From Microcystis aeruginosa FD4 (GTDB taxonomy: Bacteria; Cyanobacteriota; Cyanobacteriia; Cyanobacteriales; Microcystaceae): a stretch of DNA of 64,000 bases. A program made the translations under genes and the position numbers. This document shows, in pieces, positions 24,088 through 33,834 of this stretch (the first letter of the stretch is position 1; every line of letters starts with the position of its first letter). The notes beneath the pieces were generated by a model. That model did no database searches, had not been told where the DNA came from, and saw nothing but the letters and a program-made list of their open reading frames with translations. The stretch covers positions 1,984,001 to 2,048,000 of the forward strand of contig NZ_CP046973.1 in assembly GCF_009792235.1 (NCBI RefSeq). Direction: 5' to 3'.

Positions 24088-26367
24088 ATGTCTATAGTGG
24101 TATCCCCCGAACAAGTCCATCAAATCGTCAACAACCTCCATCACGATCCCTTTGAGGTTTTGGGGGCCCATCCCCTAGAAGAAGAAGGAAAAGTGAATCA
24201 ATGGGTTGTTAGAGCCTATTTACCGAAAACCACGGCCGCTTGGGTTATTTTACCGTCCCAAAGACAAGAATATCCCATGACGACCGCTTATCATCCCCAT
24301 TTTTTCGAGTGCGTTATCGATATCAGTGAACTGAACAATTATCAATTACGCATCCACGAGGGAGAACAGGAACGGGTAATCTATGATTCCTATGCCTTCC
24401 GTTCTGCCAAACTGAGCGATTTTGATTTACATCTGTTTGGAGAGGGCAACCATCACCGCATTTATGAAAAATTAGGGGCGCATTTAGCCGAAATCGAGGG
24501 TATTAAAGGGGTTTATTTTGCTGTTTGGGCTCCTAATGCTCGTAATGTCTCGATTATTGGTGATTTTAATAGCTGGGATGGTCGTGATCACCAAATGCGG
24601 AAACGTAATAATATGGTCTGGGAATTGTTTATCCCGGAAATCGGTGTTGGCACTAAATATAAATACGAGATCAAAAATTGGGAAGGTCATATTTACGAAA
24701 AATCTGATCCCTACGGTTTTGCCCAAGAAGTACGCCCAAAAACCGCCTCGATCGTGGCTAATTTAGATAGCTATACTTGGGATGATAGCGATTGGATGGA
24801 AAAACGCCGCCATAGCGATCCTTTAACTCAACCGGTTTCCGTTTACGAATTACACCTCGGTTCTTGGCTGCACGCTTCTAGTGCCGAACCACCCCGTTTA
24901 CTTTCCGGGGAAGGGGAAGCGGTTCCCGTGTCGGAATGGAACACTGGGGCGCGCTTTTTGAGTTACTACGAGTTAGCTCAAAAACTGATTCCCTACGTTA
25001 AAGAATTAGGTTACACCCATATCGAATTATTACCGATCGCCGAGCATCCTTTTGATGGTTCTTGGGGTTATCAAGTGACGGGTTATTTTGCCCCCACCAG
25101 TCGCTACGGCAATCCTGAAGATTTTATGTATTTTGTCGATCAATGTCACCAAAATGGCCTTGGTGTGCTAGTGGATTGGGTCCCCGGTCACTTCCCCAAA
25201 GATGGCCACGGGTTAGCTTTCTTTGACGGGACTCATCTCTATGAACACGGCGACCCGCGCAAAGGGGAACACAAGGAATGGGGAACCTTAATTTTTAACT
25301 ATGGTCGCAACGAAGTCAGAAATTTCCTCGTCGCTAATGCCCTATTTTGGTTCGATAAGTACCATATTGACGGCATTCGCGTGGATGCGGTGGCTTCTAT
25401 GCTCTATCTCGATTATTGTCGTAAAGATGGGGAATGGGTGGCCAACGAGTACGGTGGCCGGGAAAATTTAGAGGCCGCGGAATTCCTCCGTCAAGTCAAT
25501 CATGTAATTTTTAGCTATTTCCCCGGAATTCTCTCTATTGCCGAAGAATCCACCGCTTGGCCGATGGTGTCCTGGCCCACCTATATGGGCGGTTTAGGCT
25601 TTAATTTAAAGTGGAATATGGGCTGGATGCACGATATGCTCGATTATTTCGGCATGGATCCCTGGTTCCGTCAATTCCATCAAAATAATGTCACTTTTAG
25701 TATGTGGTATAACCACAGCGAGAATTATATGCTGGCTTTGTCCCACGATGAAGTGGTTCACGGCAAAAGTAATATGATTGGCAAAATGCCGGGAGATGAG
25801 TGGCAAAAATTTGCCAATGTCCGGGCATTATTTAGTTATATGTTTACTCACCCTGGCAAGAAAACCATGTTTATGAGCATGGAATTTGGCCAGTGGAGTG
25901 AGTGGAATGTTTGGGGTGATTTGGAGTGGGGTCTTTTGCAGTACGAACCCCATCAACGGCTAAAACGCTTTTTCACTGATTTGAACGCCACCTATAAGAG
26001 TGAACCTGCTTTATATACCCAGGATTTTGGTCAGGATGGCTTCGAGTGGATCGACTGTAGTGATAATAGTCATAGCGTCGTTTCTTTCCTGCGCTGGAGC
26101 AAAAATTGGCAGGAGTTCGTGGTGGTGGTCTGTAATTTTACTCCCCAACCCCACAGCCATTACCGCGTTGGTGTACCCCATCCCGGTTTTTATCAGGAAA
26201 TCTTTAACAGCGATGCGGGTAAATATGGCGGTAGTAATATGGGCAACCTCGGTGGTAAATGGTCGGAGGAATGGTCCTATCATAGCCGTCCCTACTCGAT
26301 TGATCTCTGTTTACCACCTTTAGGGGTTTTGGTTCTCAAAATCGATCCTCATGCTTCTGGGCAATAG
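24088..26367 (+). CDS. glgB: 1,4-alpha-glucan branching enzyme
   Basis: A 759-residue GH13 enzyme that introduces alpha-1,6 branches into glycogen. The N-terminal CBM48-type region (HHDPFEVLGAHP, then YFAVWAPNARNVSIIGDFNSWDG) precedes the barrel. Catalytic-site segments are visible as HIDGIRVDAVASMLYLDYCRK (nucleophile Asp), LSIAEEST (acid Glu) and LALSHDEVVHGK. The enzyme is complete. It stands alone, upstream of a minisatellite and a strong terminator. Together with malQ at 34709 it covers glycogen building and breakdown. Confidence 0.97.
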   Translation: MSIVVSPEQVHQIVNNLHHDPFEVLGAHPLEEEGKVNQWVVRAYLPKTTAAWVILPSQRQEYPMTTAYHPHFFECVIDISELNNYQLRIHEGEQERVIYDSYAFRSAKLSDFDLHLFGEGNHHRIYEKLGAHLAEIEGIKGVYFAVWAPNARNVSIIGDFNSWDGRDHQMRKRNNMVWELFIPEIGVGTKYKYEIKNWEGHIYEKSDPYGFAQEVRPKTASIVANLDSYTWDDSDWMEKRRHSDPLTQPVSVYELHLGSWLHASSAEPPRLLSGEGEAVPVSEWNTGARFLSYYELAQKLIPYVKELGYTHIELLPIAEHPFDGSWGYQVTGYFAPTSRYGNPEDFMYFVDQCHQNGLGVLVDWVPGHFPKDGHGLAFFDGTHLYEHGDPRKGEHKEWGTLIFNYGRNEVRNFLVANALFWFDKYHIDGIRVDAVASMLYLDYCRKDGEWVANEYGGRENLEAAEFLRQVNHVIFSYFPGILSIAEESTAWPMVSWPTYMGGLGFNLKWNMGWMHDMLDYFGMDPWFRQFHQNNVTFSMWYNHSENYMLALSHDEVVHGKSNMIGKMPGDEWQKFANVRALFSYMFTHPGKKTMFMSMEFGQWSEWNVWGDLEWGLLQYEPHQRLKRFFTDLNATYKSEPALYTQDFGQDGFEWIDCSDNSHSVVSFLRWSKNWQEFVVVVCNFTPQPHSHYRVGVPHPGFYQEIFNSDAGKYGGSNMGNLGGKWSEEWSYHSRPYSIDLCLPPLGVLVLKIDPHASGQ

Positions 26368-26480
26368 GGAAGTGGGGTGTGGGGTGTAGGGTGTAGGGTG
26401 TGGGGTGTGGGAAGTAGGGAAGTGGGGGAATGGGGGAATTCAACTAAAACCCTAACACCCTAACACCCTAAAACCCCAAC
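26368..26480. repeat. GGGGTGT/GGGTGTA minisatellite
   Basis: Irregular direct repeats of GGGGTGTGGGGTGTAGGG type (26374-26425) are followed by CCCTAACA-type units on the C-rich side (26450-26490). It lies directly after the glgB stop. The same units occur at 41632-41660, where they invade a coding sequence. No spacer-repeat order is seen, so this is not CRISPR. Confidence 0.7.
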
Positions 26481-26505
26481 ACCCAACCCCTAACAAAAAA
26501 ATTTA

Positions 26506-26537
26506 GAGGCCATCTTGCGGAAAGTGGCCTCTTTTTT
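26506..26537 (+). terminator. Terminator after glgB
   Basis: The stem GAGGCCA (26506-26512) / TGGCCTC (26525-26531) is followed directly by TTTTTT. It is a strong rho-independent terminator, 140 bp past glgB and beyond the minisatellite. Confidence 0.8.
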
Positions 26538-26637
26538 GGCTGAATTTTGCGGAAACTATTAAGTTGTTAGATTAGCGAGCAGTGTTTGCGCCCATTCTTG
26601 AGCTAGTTCTTCCACGCTGCCATTACTGAGTAACGCA

Positions 26638-26672
26638 CAGAAAACGGGTTTCTCCGAGAAACCCGTTTTCTA
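26638..26672. repeat. Long-hairpin palindrome, copy 1
   Basis: Arms CAGAAAACGGGTTTCT and AGAAACCCGTTTTCT with a 3-nt centre form an almost perfect 15-16-bp hairpin. The same palindrome occurs at 57204-57238. Next to this copy is GAGTAACGCA on the left; in the other copy the mirrored TGCGTTACTC lies on the right. Each locus therefore keeps one flank of a longer palindrome. The surrounding 26540-26878 shows no gene. Confidence 0.7.
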
Positions 26673-26878
26673 CTCATGTAATAGGCAAAAGGATCAATAG
26701 ATAATCAGTCTTTAATAACAGGATTTAGTCTGAACAGGTACAGACAAGAAAGTGCAGAAAGTGGGCATTTTCCTCCGTCGAGCATCGGAACCATAAACAA
26801 GCAAAAGTATCTGTATATTTAGTGACTAAATAAGACAGATTTGCTCTAGATGCAGCCCGGGGAAAAGCCGGTCAAAAA

Positions 26879-27280
26879 CTAACCCATCAGGATCACCGTA
26901 TCGATGACGTGGATCACACCATTATCTGCCTCGATATTACCCGCGACCACCGTGGCATTTTTCACCTCAAAACCCTCGCTACAATCGACGGGAATCGGTG
27001 AACCCTCTAGAGAAGTCACTACAGCCAATTTTGCCAAATCTTCCTGCATATATTTGCCCGCAACGACGTGATAGGTGAGAATTCGGGTTAATTGGGGGAT
27101 ATTCTGCACTAGGGTTGTAATCGTCCCGGGGGGCAATTTGGCAAAAGCTTCATCGCTGGGGGCAAAAACCGTGAAGGGGCCAGGACTTTTTAGGGCATCC
27201 ACAAGATTAGCGGCTTGTACCGCCGTTACTAGAGTTTTAAAATTATCGGCACTGACCGCAATATCGACAATATCTGCCAT
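26879..27280 (-). CDS. Fasciclin (FAS1) domain protein
   Basis: A 133-residue single FAS1 domain: FKTLVTAVQAANLVDALKSP, then FTVFAPSDEAFAKLPPGTI, LTYHVVAGKYM and the closing GVIHVIDTVILM. FAS1 domains act in adhesion or cell-surface contact, and cyanobacterial single-domain versions are common. No signal peptide precedes the ATG at 27280, so the location is uncertain. The frame stays open upstream for 84 codons only because it runs through GGGGAAGT repeats, giving TSPLPHFP repeats that should not be counted as protein. Confidence 0.88.
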   Translation of the reverse strand: MADIVDIAVSADNFKTLVTAVQAANLVDALKSPGPFTVFAPSDEAFAKLPPGTITTLVQNIPQLTRILTYHVVAGKYMQEDLAKLAVVTSLEGSPIPVDCSEGFEVKNATVVAGNIEADNGVIHVIDTVILMG

Positions 27281-27365
27281 AAACTTGACTCGATCCTTAA
27301 AAAAATCATCTATTTCAGATTTTAAACTCAATCTTGTCCCAAAGATCGTTCTAGGGATGGGGTGT

Positions 27366-27430
27366 GGGGAAGTGGGGAAGTGGGGAAGTGGGGAAGTGGG
27401 GAAGTGGGGAAGTGGGGAAGTGGGGAAGTG
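27366..27430. repeat. GGGGAAGT octamer tandem repeat
   Basis: Eight perfect direct copies of GGGGAAGT run uninterrupted, then break into GGGGTGTGGGG. The array lies 85 bp upstream of the fasciclin start and keeps two frames open. It is a candidate for length variation between strains by slippage. Confidence 0.9.
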
Positions 27431-27532
27431 GGGTGTGGGGAGAATAAATAAAAATAATCTCCTATCTCCTGTCGACCGTCTCCTATCTCCTGACTCCTGA
27501 CTTCTAACCCAATTTTGGACAAAGATAAGCAA

Positions 27533-28013
27533 AAATTATTTATTGACTCCAAAAACTTGAGAATATTTAAATTAACATTCCGCAATATTTACAAATTCTT
27601 AAGAATTAATTGAGAAAGATTTTTATTTAACAACGATGTTGCAGTGGTTACAGCGATTTGACATAATTTCATAGTGGGTTATTCTGTGCGTTTTTGGGTA
27701 GCAATGGTTGAAACCCTTGCCACATCTACAAGGTAATCCTAATTAAGACGGGTAAATTAGTCAATTTCACGCATAACGATGATCTTTTTTTTGTGTAGTT
27801 TTATTGCAAAAAAAAGTTTTTTTGACAAAAAGCACAAAGTATGATATGTACGTCAACGTATTTCCAGCTGCGAGTAATTATTGCAGAGTTAGGTCAAAAT
27901 CAGAAGATTTTCTGTTTTCAAGTGATGAAATGCAGAAAAGCAGCAATTCGATCGAGAAATCGATAAAAACAGCCTAGACTAGAAAAAGAATCCTCTATCC
28001 TGACAGCTATCCT
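27533..28013 (+). promoter_or_regulatory. AT-rich upstream region of rnz
   Basis: About 480 bp lack a gene. A plausible sigma-70 promoter lies at about 27820-27850, where TTGACA is followed after 17 bp by TATGTA. Homopolymer A and T runs (27785-27825) precede it. I see no riboswitch-like architecture. Confidence 0.35.
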
Positions 28014-28970
28014 GTGGAGATTACTTTTTTAGGAACCAGTTCCGGGGTTCCCACTCGTTCCCGCAATGTCTCTAGTATCGCCCTTCGTTTGCCGCAACGG
28101 GCGGAAATATGGCTGTTTGACTGTGGAGAAGGAACTCAACACCAGTTACTGCGTAGCGACCTGAAAAGTTCCCAAATTCGACGCATTTTTATCACCCATA
28201 TGCACGGGGATCATATCTTTGGTTTAATGGGACTGTTAGCCAGTATCGGATTAGCCGGTTCTGCTCAGGATATTGATATCTATGGACCCCCCGGACTAGC
28301 GGACTATCTGCGCGCTTGTGCTAAGTATTCCTATACTAATTTAGCCAATCGGGTGCGTGTCCATGCCATTTCCCCCGGCATACTCTACGAAGATGAAGAA
28401 TTTACCGTCTCCTGTCAACTATTAAAACATCGTATTCCCGCCCACGGTTATCGCATCGCCGAAAAAGACCGTCCAGGACGTTTTGATGTGGAAAAAGCCA
28501 ACGCTTTGGGTATTCCCCCCGGACCAATTTACGGCAAGCTGAAAAAAGGGGAAACTGTCACCCTCGCCGATGGCAGCAAAATTCGCGGTCAGTCCCTCTG
28601 CGGAGAAACGGAAATCGGCCGTAAAATTGCCTATTGTACCGATACTATTTTCTGTGAAGGCTCGATCGAATTGGCACGGGATGCAGATGTGCTAATTCAT
28701 GAGGCGACTTTTGCTCACCAAGATGCCGGGTTAGCCTTTGAAAGTGTTCACTCCACTTCGACGATGGCAGCCCAGGTGGCCTTGGCAGCCCGGGTAAAAT
28801 TGTTATTAATGACCCATTTTAGTCCCCGTTATCTACCGGGGAATTCTCTGGATATTTCCAATCTGTTAGAGGAAGCGCGGGCGATTTTTCCTAACACTAA
28901 ATTAGCCTACGATTTCCTCACCTACGAAGTCCCCCGCAACCGTCAAGAAATGGTCTTAGGAGTTAAGTAA
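28014..28970 (+). CDS. rnz: Ribonuclease Z
   Basis: A 318-residue metallo-beta-lactamase-fold endonuclease that trims tRNA 3' ends. The zinc motif THMHGDH occupies 61-67, with FDCGEGTQHQL just before. The exosite arm (GPIYGKLKKGETV), the late metal ligands (YCTDTIF, LIHEATF) and LLMTHFSPRY are in place. The start is GTG; VEITFLGTSSGVPT is the family N-terminus and no ATG is nearby. Only 2 bp separate it from the tubulin-like gene, so the two share a transcript. Confidence 0.95.
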   Translation: MEITFLGTSSGVPTRSRNVSSIALRLPQRAEIWLFDCGEGTQHQLLRSDLKSSQIRRIFITHMHGDHIFGLMGLLASIGLAGSAQDIDIYGPPGLADYLRACAKYSYTNLANRVRVHAISPGILYEDEEFTVSCQLLKHRIPAHGYRIAEKDRPGRFDVEKANALGIPPGPIYGKLKKGETVTLADGSKIRGQSLCGETEIGRKIAYCTDTIFCEGSIELARDADVLIHEATFAHQDAGLAFESVHSTSTMAAQVALAARVKLLLMTHFSPRYLPGNSLDISNLLEEARAIFPNTKLAYDFLTYEVPRNRQEMVLGVK

Positions 28971-28972
28971 TT

Positions 28973-31900
28973 ATGCCAGCAGCAGTGGAAGAAAAAAGCA
29001 TGGTTCCCACGGTTTTAGTGGGTATTGGTGGTACGGGTAACGAAATTTTATCGCGATTGCGTCGTTTAATCGAGGAAAGTTATGGCAGTTTGAGTAATTT
29101 TCCGATTGTCAGTTTTTTGGTGGTTGACACGGATAAGGATTATAAAATCAGTAATCCTGAAGCTGCCGGCAGTGCTTTTAAAGATAACGAAAAACACTGG
29201 TCCCGGGTGAGTGGAAAACAGGTACAGGAGATGGTATCTGACATGGATAGATATCCCTGGATTAATAGTTGGTTTCCCCCGGAATTAGAGAGAAATATTA
29301 CTTCCCTAGAAGCGGGAGCGGGACAAATTCGCGCCTGCGGCCGTTTTGCTTTATTTTGTAATTATCATGAGATACAAAGAAAATTTCTAGACGCGGTGAG
29401 ACGAGTAAAGGGACAAGAAACCTTTATGCTCGATCGCTATGGAATTAAAGTGAGTAATAGTGCTATTAATGTCTTTACTACGGGGTCTTTAAACGGTGGT
29501 ACGGGTAGCGGAATGTTAATCGATATAGGCTACTGTATTCGTAATTGGTTACGAGGGGAAAGTAGTCCTTTGAGTACGGCAATTGTTCCCACTCCTGAAG
29601 CATTTGCGGGGATTAGTGTCGGCGATCGAGTTTTGGCTAATGGTTACGCTGCCTTGATGGAATTAAATTACTTTTCTGACTACAGAACCGAATATCATCA
29701 ACAGTTTAGCAGTGGTTTGGTCGATGAAGTTGTTAGTAAATTACCCCCCTTTGATTTTACTTACTTAGTGGGGACAAAAAACGGAGAAAGTGATTTTAAA
29801 CTTGGTCAAATTCGGGAAATGATCGCCCAAAATATCTTCCTAGATCTGACCTCTGATTTTGCCCCCCATAAACGTTCTATTAGAGATAATATTAAGGGTT
29901 CTTGGGCGCAAGCTGACCCGGGGGGGCGCGGTTATCCTAAGCAATTTATGAGTTTTGGACTATCAACTATTGAAATTCCTATTGCCCAAATTCGTGCTTC
30001 CTTATCGGAACGTTTAGCCAAAGATTTAATTAATTGGTGGCTGAATGATTCCGTGATTTTACCCGCTCAAATGTTGGAGTTAGTAAGAGGTGATATTCTC
30101 AAAAAAATGCGCTTGAGCGAAGGGGAATTAATTATGGATTTATGTGCCGACAAGGATCGATCTTTAATTGCCATAATCTCCCAATGGACTAACGAAACTC
30201 GTCAGGAAATCAATCAAGATAATTGGCTCTCTTGTACCAAACAGGGTGTTAATATTTTAGGAAATGAACAAGGAAAAATTCTGCAATTTATTAATGATTA
30301 TTTAACGCCAAGAGTCGAGGAATTTAAACGCAATCATTTACTAGAATTGAGTCCCGATGAACGGCTGCACGGCGATTACTTGAAAAAGATTTATAACAAC
30401 CGGGATGAAATTATTCAACGGGGTAAAAAGTCCCTGGAAATGGAGTTTTATAATATCCTTGAGGATCGAAACCGTGGGGTAAAATTTGCCGAGAGTTTTA
30501 TTGTTTCAGTACGACAAATATTCACCGACATAGCAGAAAAATTTCGTCGCGATCAAGAACAGGTTTGGAGTCAAAACGAAAGTAAACGTCAACGAGAATA
30601 CGACACAGCCTTAGCAGAAATTAATGATCTGAAAGATAAAATTCATATCTCGAAAAAAGATAAGATGGAACAATATTGTGAACAAGCTTTAACGGGATTG
30701 GAAGGCTATTTAATGGCCAATATTCAACGAAAAACCCGAGGTGCAGGAGTAGAGGTTATTAATCGTTTACTGGAACATCTTAATCAGTTAGAAAGCCGTT
30801 TTAATCGTTTTCGTCAGAAATTAATTCAAAGTCGCGATCTATTTAATCTCCAAGCTAACCAACAGATCGATAGTGCCGATGCTTTGTTAATTAATGGGAT
30901 TAAATTATTTGACAGACAAGAATTAAATAGCCTTTATCAAGACTTTATCGAACAATTTGCCTCCGGGATTGCTGGTAACAAAAATGCCTACGATACGGGT
31001 ATGGATAACCTTTGTTTACCCCTCTCAGAAGAGATTTTAAAGCAATCTAGTCCCCTCTGGAAAGAAACGCGCCGCACCGATGAAAATATGCGTTTATTTG
31101 ACATCACCGAGATTGCCGATATTCGTCAAGGTGATTTTCAAAAAGTTATCCTAAACCAAGCTAATCAACGCCTACAAAATGCTCCCGCTAGTAGTCGCAT
31201 TCAGCAGGAATTAGCCGCTTGTGATCGCTTGTTAAAAATCTATAACAACGATGCCGATATTATCAATAATCTTCGCATTGCCTACCAAAAATCGCGACCC
31301 CTAATTATGCTCAATCCTGCGGTTTTGCGGGGAAAAGATGCGGGTTTTACACCCCAATTAAATCAAAATGTTGCCCTGATTGGAGGAAGAAATACCAGTA
31401 ACCCAGCAGCCCAAAAAATTATTCCGAAACTGCGGGAATTTATTGCCAACGAAGACGATATTAAACCCTTGGGAGAAGTGGAAAAATATCGTCTTGTCTT
31501 CGTGCAGGAAATTGGCGGTTTTTCCCTACGCTGTCTGGAGGGAATGCGAGATTTGCGGCAATCCTATCAGGACTGGAAAGGAGAATTTATTCTCGCTAAA
31601 CGCGCCCAACAAATGGGGGAAAATCGCGATTTACCCATCCCCGTACATATCCAAAAGGAACCTCCTTTCTGGGATGTTTTTCCCGAAGATCCGAGTATTT
31701 ATCAATTGGTGGTGACAGCCCGAGCTTTAAAAGTGCTTTTTCCAGAAGTCAATCGAGTCACTAATGAGAAAACAATTCGCTATGAAATTAAAACCGCAAC
31801 GGGATTAAAAAAAGTCGATATCGCCACCAGTTGGGAAGATGCGGTACAGGTGTTAGAAGTAAAAGCTTGTCGCGAAGATAAGGAAAAAATTCAAAGTCAG

Positions 31901-32209
31901 GTTACGGCTAAGTTACAGGCTGCAGCCACTCCGGAGAAAAAACAAGCTTTGTATCGGACTTTTATCAAATATTTACAACAACGTTCCGAGGAGTTGACAG
32001 GAGGAAAAGACAATACAGAATATAAACGGGAAGATGCAATTATTTTGCAGTTAATCCATAACTATAAATTGGATAGTGCTGGAGAAATTCCTCTTTCTCC
32101 GGTGACGGAAGTGGCTAACCCAGCTTTGATTATCTGTGGTAATTGTGGACACAAAAATCCGCCCTCATCTAATTTTTGTTCTAAGTGTGGGTCAAAATTA
32201 GTTAAGTAG
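28973..32209 (+). CDS. Tubulin-like GTPase-domain protein with C-terminal zinc ribbon
   Basis: A 1078-residue protein. The N-terminal domain has VGIGGTGNEIL at about 16-26 and GSLNGGTGSGM at 171-181. The latter matches the tubulin/FtsZ signature GGGTGSG, so this is a Tubulin_2-type (tubulin-like) domain and probably a GTP-dependent scaffold or polymer. The centre (about 400-800) is long, charged and helical. The last 25 residues form a zinc ribbon, CGNCGHKNPPSSNFCSKCG. No membrane segment is seen. It directly follows rnz. The role is unknown. Such large tubulin-like proteins have been linked by others to bacterial conflict operons, but no partner gene is seen here. Confidence 0.8.
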   Translation: MPAAVEEKSMVPTVLVGIGGTGNEILSRLRRLIEESYGSLSNFPIVSFLVVDTDKDYKISNPEAAGSAFKDNEKHWSRVSGKQVQEMVSDMDRYPWINSWFPPELERNITSLEAGAGQIRACGRFALFCNYHEIQRKFLDAVRRVKGQETFMLDRYGIKVSNSAINVFTTGSLNGGTGSGMLIDIGYCIRNWLRGESSPLSTAIVPTPEAFAGISVGDRVLANGYAALMELNYFSDYRTEYHQQFSSGLVDEVVSKLPPFDFTYLVGTKNGESDFKLGQIREMIAQNIFLDLTSDFAPHKRSIRDNIKGSWAQADPGGRGYPKQFMSFGLSTIEIPIAQIRASLSERLAKDLINWWLNDSVILPAQMLELVRGDILKKMRLSEGELIMDLCADKDRSLIAIISQWTNETRQEINQDNWLSCTKQGVNILGNEQGKILQFINDYLTPRVEEFKRNHLLELSPDERLHGDYLKKIYNNRDEIIQRGKKSLEMEFYNILEDRNRGVKFAESFIVSVRQIFTDIAEKFRRDQEQVWSQNESKRQREYDTALAEINDLKDKIHISKKDKMEQYCEQALTGLEGYLMANIQRKTRGAGVEVINRLLEHLNQLESRFNRFRQKLIQSRDLFNLQANQQIDSADALLINGIKLFDRQELNSLYQDFIEQFASGIAGNKNAYDTGMDNLCLPLSEEILKQSSPLWKETRRTDENMRLFDITEIADIRQGDFQKVILNQANQRLQNAPASSRIQQELAACDRLLKIYNNDADIINNLRIAYQKSRPLIMLNPAVLRGKDAGFTPQLNQNVALIGGRNTSNPAAQKIIPKLREFIANEDDIKPLGEVEKYRLVFVQEIGGFSLRCLEGMRDLRQSYQDWKGEFILAKRAQQMGENRDLPIPVHIQKEPPFWDVFPEDPSIYQLVVTARALKVLFPEVNRVTNEKTIRYEIKTATGLKKVDIATSWEDAVQVLEVKACREDKEKIQSQVTAKLQAAATPEKKQALYRTFIKYLQQRSEELTGGKDNTEYKREDAIILQLIHNYKLDSAGEIPLSPVTEVANPALIICGNCGHKNPPSSNFCSKCGSKLVK

Positions 32210-32215
32210 AAATTA

Positions 32216-32310
32216 GATTTTGGGTTTGATCCCCCCTGCTCCCCTTGATAAGGGGTGTGCCGATAGGCGGGGGGATCCGCCTTAATAAGGGGGGAATCTG
32301 ACAATTTTTA
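32216..32310. repeat. CCCCTTGATAAGGGG palindromic repeat
   Basis: Between the tubulin-like gene and argF lies a GC-rich inverted structure: CCCCTTGATAAGGGG, then GGGGGGATCC and CCTTAATAAGGGGGG. It looks like a decayed small mobile element. Nothing else is recognised before the argF start. Confidence 0.5.
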
Positions 32311-32504
32311 ACACTTACCCAATTTAACAGAAAAAGTGGGGGGGTGTTAGTTGGACTAACATACCCCACAATCAAAAATTTTCGGGAAAAATTGCCTAAT
32401 AGCGAAAAAACTGGATTATAATAAGGTCTTTACTCAAGATTTTTGCAGCCTCGCTAACTGCCATAAAACCCAATCAAAACCCCTGTTTATCGAGAGAAAA
32501 ACCA

Positions 32505-33431
32505 ATGGTAGCCACCTTAAAAGGACGAGATGTTTTAAGAATAACCGACATGAGTAGCGAAGAAATCAGCGCCCTACTCAATCTATCGGCACAGCTTAAA
32601 GCTGGCACTCTTAACCCTAGCTGCAAAAAAGTCTTGGGATTGCTATTTTATAAAGCTTCCACCCGGACGCGGGTTTCCTTTACCGTCGCCATGTACCAGT
32701 TAGGAGGACAGGTGATCGATCTTAATCCCAGTGTAACCCAAGTGGGGCGCGGGGAACCCTTAGCCGATACGGCCCGGGTACTCGATCGCTATCTCGATAT
32801 TCTCGCAGTTCGCACCTTTAAACAAGAGGATTTAGAAGCTTTTGCTAATTACTCGCGCATCCCGATTATCAACGCTTTAACAGATTTAGAACATCCCTGC
32901 CAGATATTAGCCGATTTACAGACTATCCAAGAGACTTTTCAGACTTTACGGGGAATTAACCTCACCTATGTCGGGGATGGTAATAATGTCGCTAATTCTC
33001 TCCTCTTGGGTGGCGCTTTGATGGGGTTAAATGTGCGAGTTGCTTCCCCCGCAAACTATCAACCGGATGGGGAAATTGTCGCCAGCGCCCAGGCTATTGC
33101 CGAGACAACTGGTAGTAAAATCTTCATTACCGACGATCCCGTTACCGCCGTAAAAGACTCTCAGGTGGTCTATACTGATGTCTGGGCAAGTATGGGACAG
33201 GAAAGCCTCGCTGATGCCCGAATTCCCGTTTTTCAGCCCTACCAAGTCAATGAACAGCTAATGAGTCACGCTGACAAAGACGCAATTATTCTCCACTGTT
33301 TACCTGCTCACCGCGGCGAAGAAATTACCGACGGGGCGATCGAGGGTGTACAATCAAAAGTCTGGGAGCAAGCGGAAAATCGGATGCACGCCCAAAAAGC
33401 TTTAATGGTGAGTTTATTGGGATTAATCTAG
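32505..33431 (+). CDS. argF: Ornithine carbamoyltransferase
   Basis: A 308-residue enzyme that makes citrulline from ornithine and carbamoyl phosphate in arginine synthesis. Carbamoyl phosphate is bound by STRTR at 52-56. The HPCQILADLQT block and the HCLPAHRGEE motif (ornithine side, catalytic Cys) are present. Length is standard. The start MVATLKGRDVLRITDM is preceded by GAGAGAAAAACC. It is a single gene, and the 3' side is occupied by MITE copy 3. Confidence 0.97.
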   Translation: MVATLKGRDVLRITDMSSEEISALLNLSAQLKAGTLNPSCKKVLGLLFYKASTRTRVSFTVAMYQLGGQVIDLNPSVTQVGRGEPLADTARVLDRYLDILAVRTFKQEDLEAFANYSRIPIINALTDLEHPCQILADLQTIQETFQTLRGINLTYVGDGNNVANSLLLGGALMGLNVRVASPANYQPDGEIVASAQAIAETTGSKIFITDDPVTAVKDSQVVYTDVWASMGQESLADARIPVFQPYQVNEQLMSHADKDAIILHCLPAHRGEEITDGAIEGVQSKVWEQAENRMHAQKALMVSLLGLI

Positions 33432-33539
33432 CATTTATCATCGGTTCCCGCCGGGGTATGGCGACTCCACTCAAGGGAGAACTGCTAACTGCAATATAGT
33501 GTTTTTAACTTAGTGTCAGCATTCGTCCCGAAGCACTTA

Positions 33540-33786
33540 GGGACTTGCGTAGGAATAATATCCCAGCTTTGAAAATCGCTCTGTAGAAGAACCAGACCAG
33601 CCAGATGGCAGATTATCAAAGCGCAAGTCCCTAACATCTCGAAGGCTCTCCCCCTACTTAGGGTGATCAGCAAACCCCCTCCGCGCGGAGGGCGCAAGCA
33701 TTGCGCCCCTACAGTAACGGATTTTGTCCACAATGTAGGGGCGAACTGCGTTCGCCCAAAAGGTACATGATCAAAGCGCAAGTCCC
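33540..33786. mobile_element. MITE, GGGACTTGCG family, copy 3
   Basis: A 247-bp copy has perfect 10-bp inverted ends and TTA on both sides (33537-33539, 33787-33789). It lacks about 10 bp after the internal CGCAAGTCCCT compared with copies 1 and 2. Orientation is the same as the other copies. It lies 108 bp downstream of argF. Confidence 0.85.
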
Positions 33787-33834
33787 TTACCTCATGAATG
33801 CTGACCAGCATATAGACAACTTTTGTAATTATGT

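Noticed and set aside
27366..27430. CRISPR array
   Set aside because: Uninterrupted 8-bp units without spacers. No cas gene was seen anywhere in the window.
27281..27532. N-terminal extension of the fasciclin protein with TSPLPHFP repeats
   Set aside because: Produced by the GGGGAAGT array; the FAS1 domain starts at the internal ATG.
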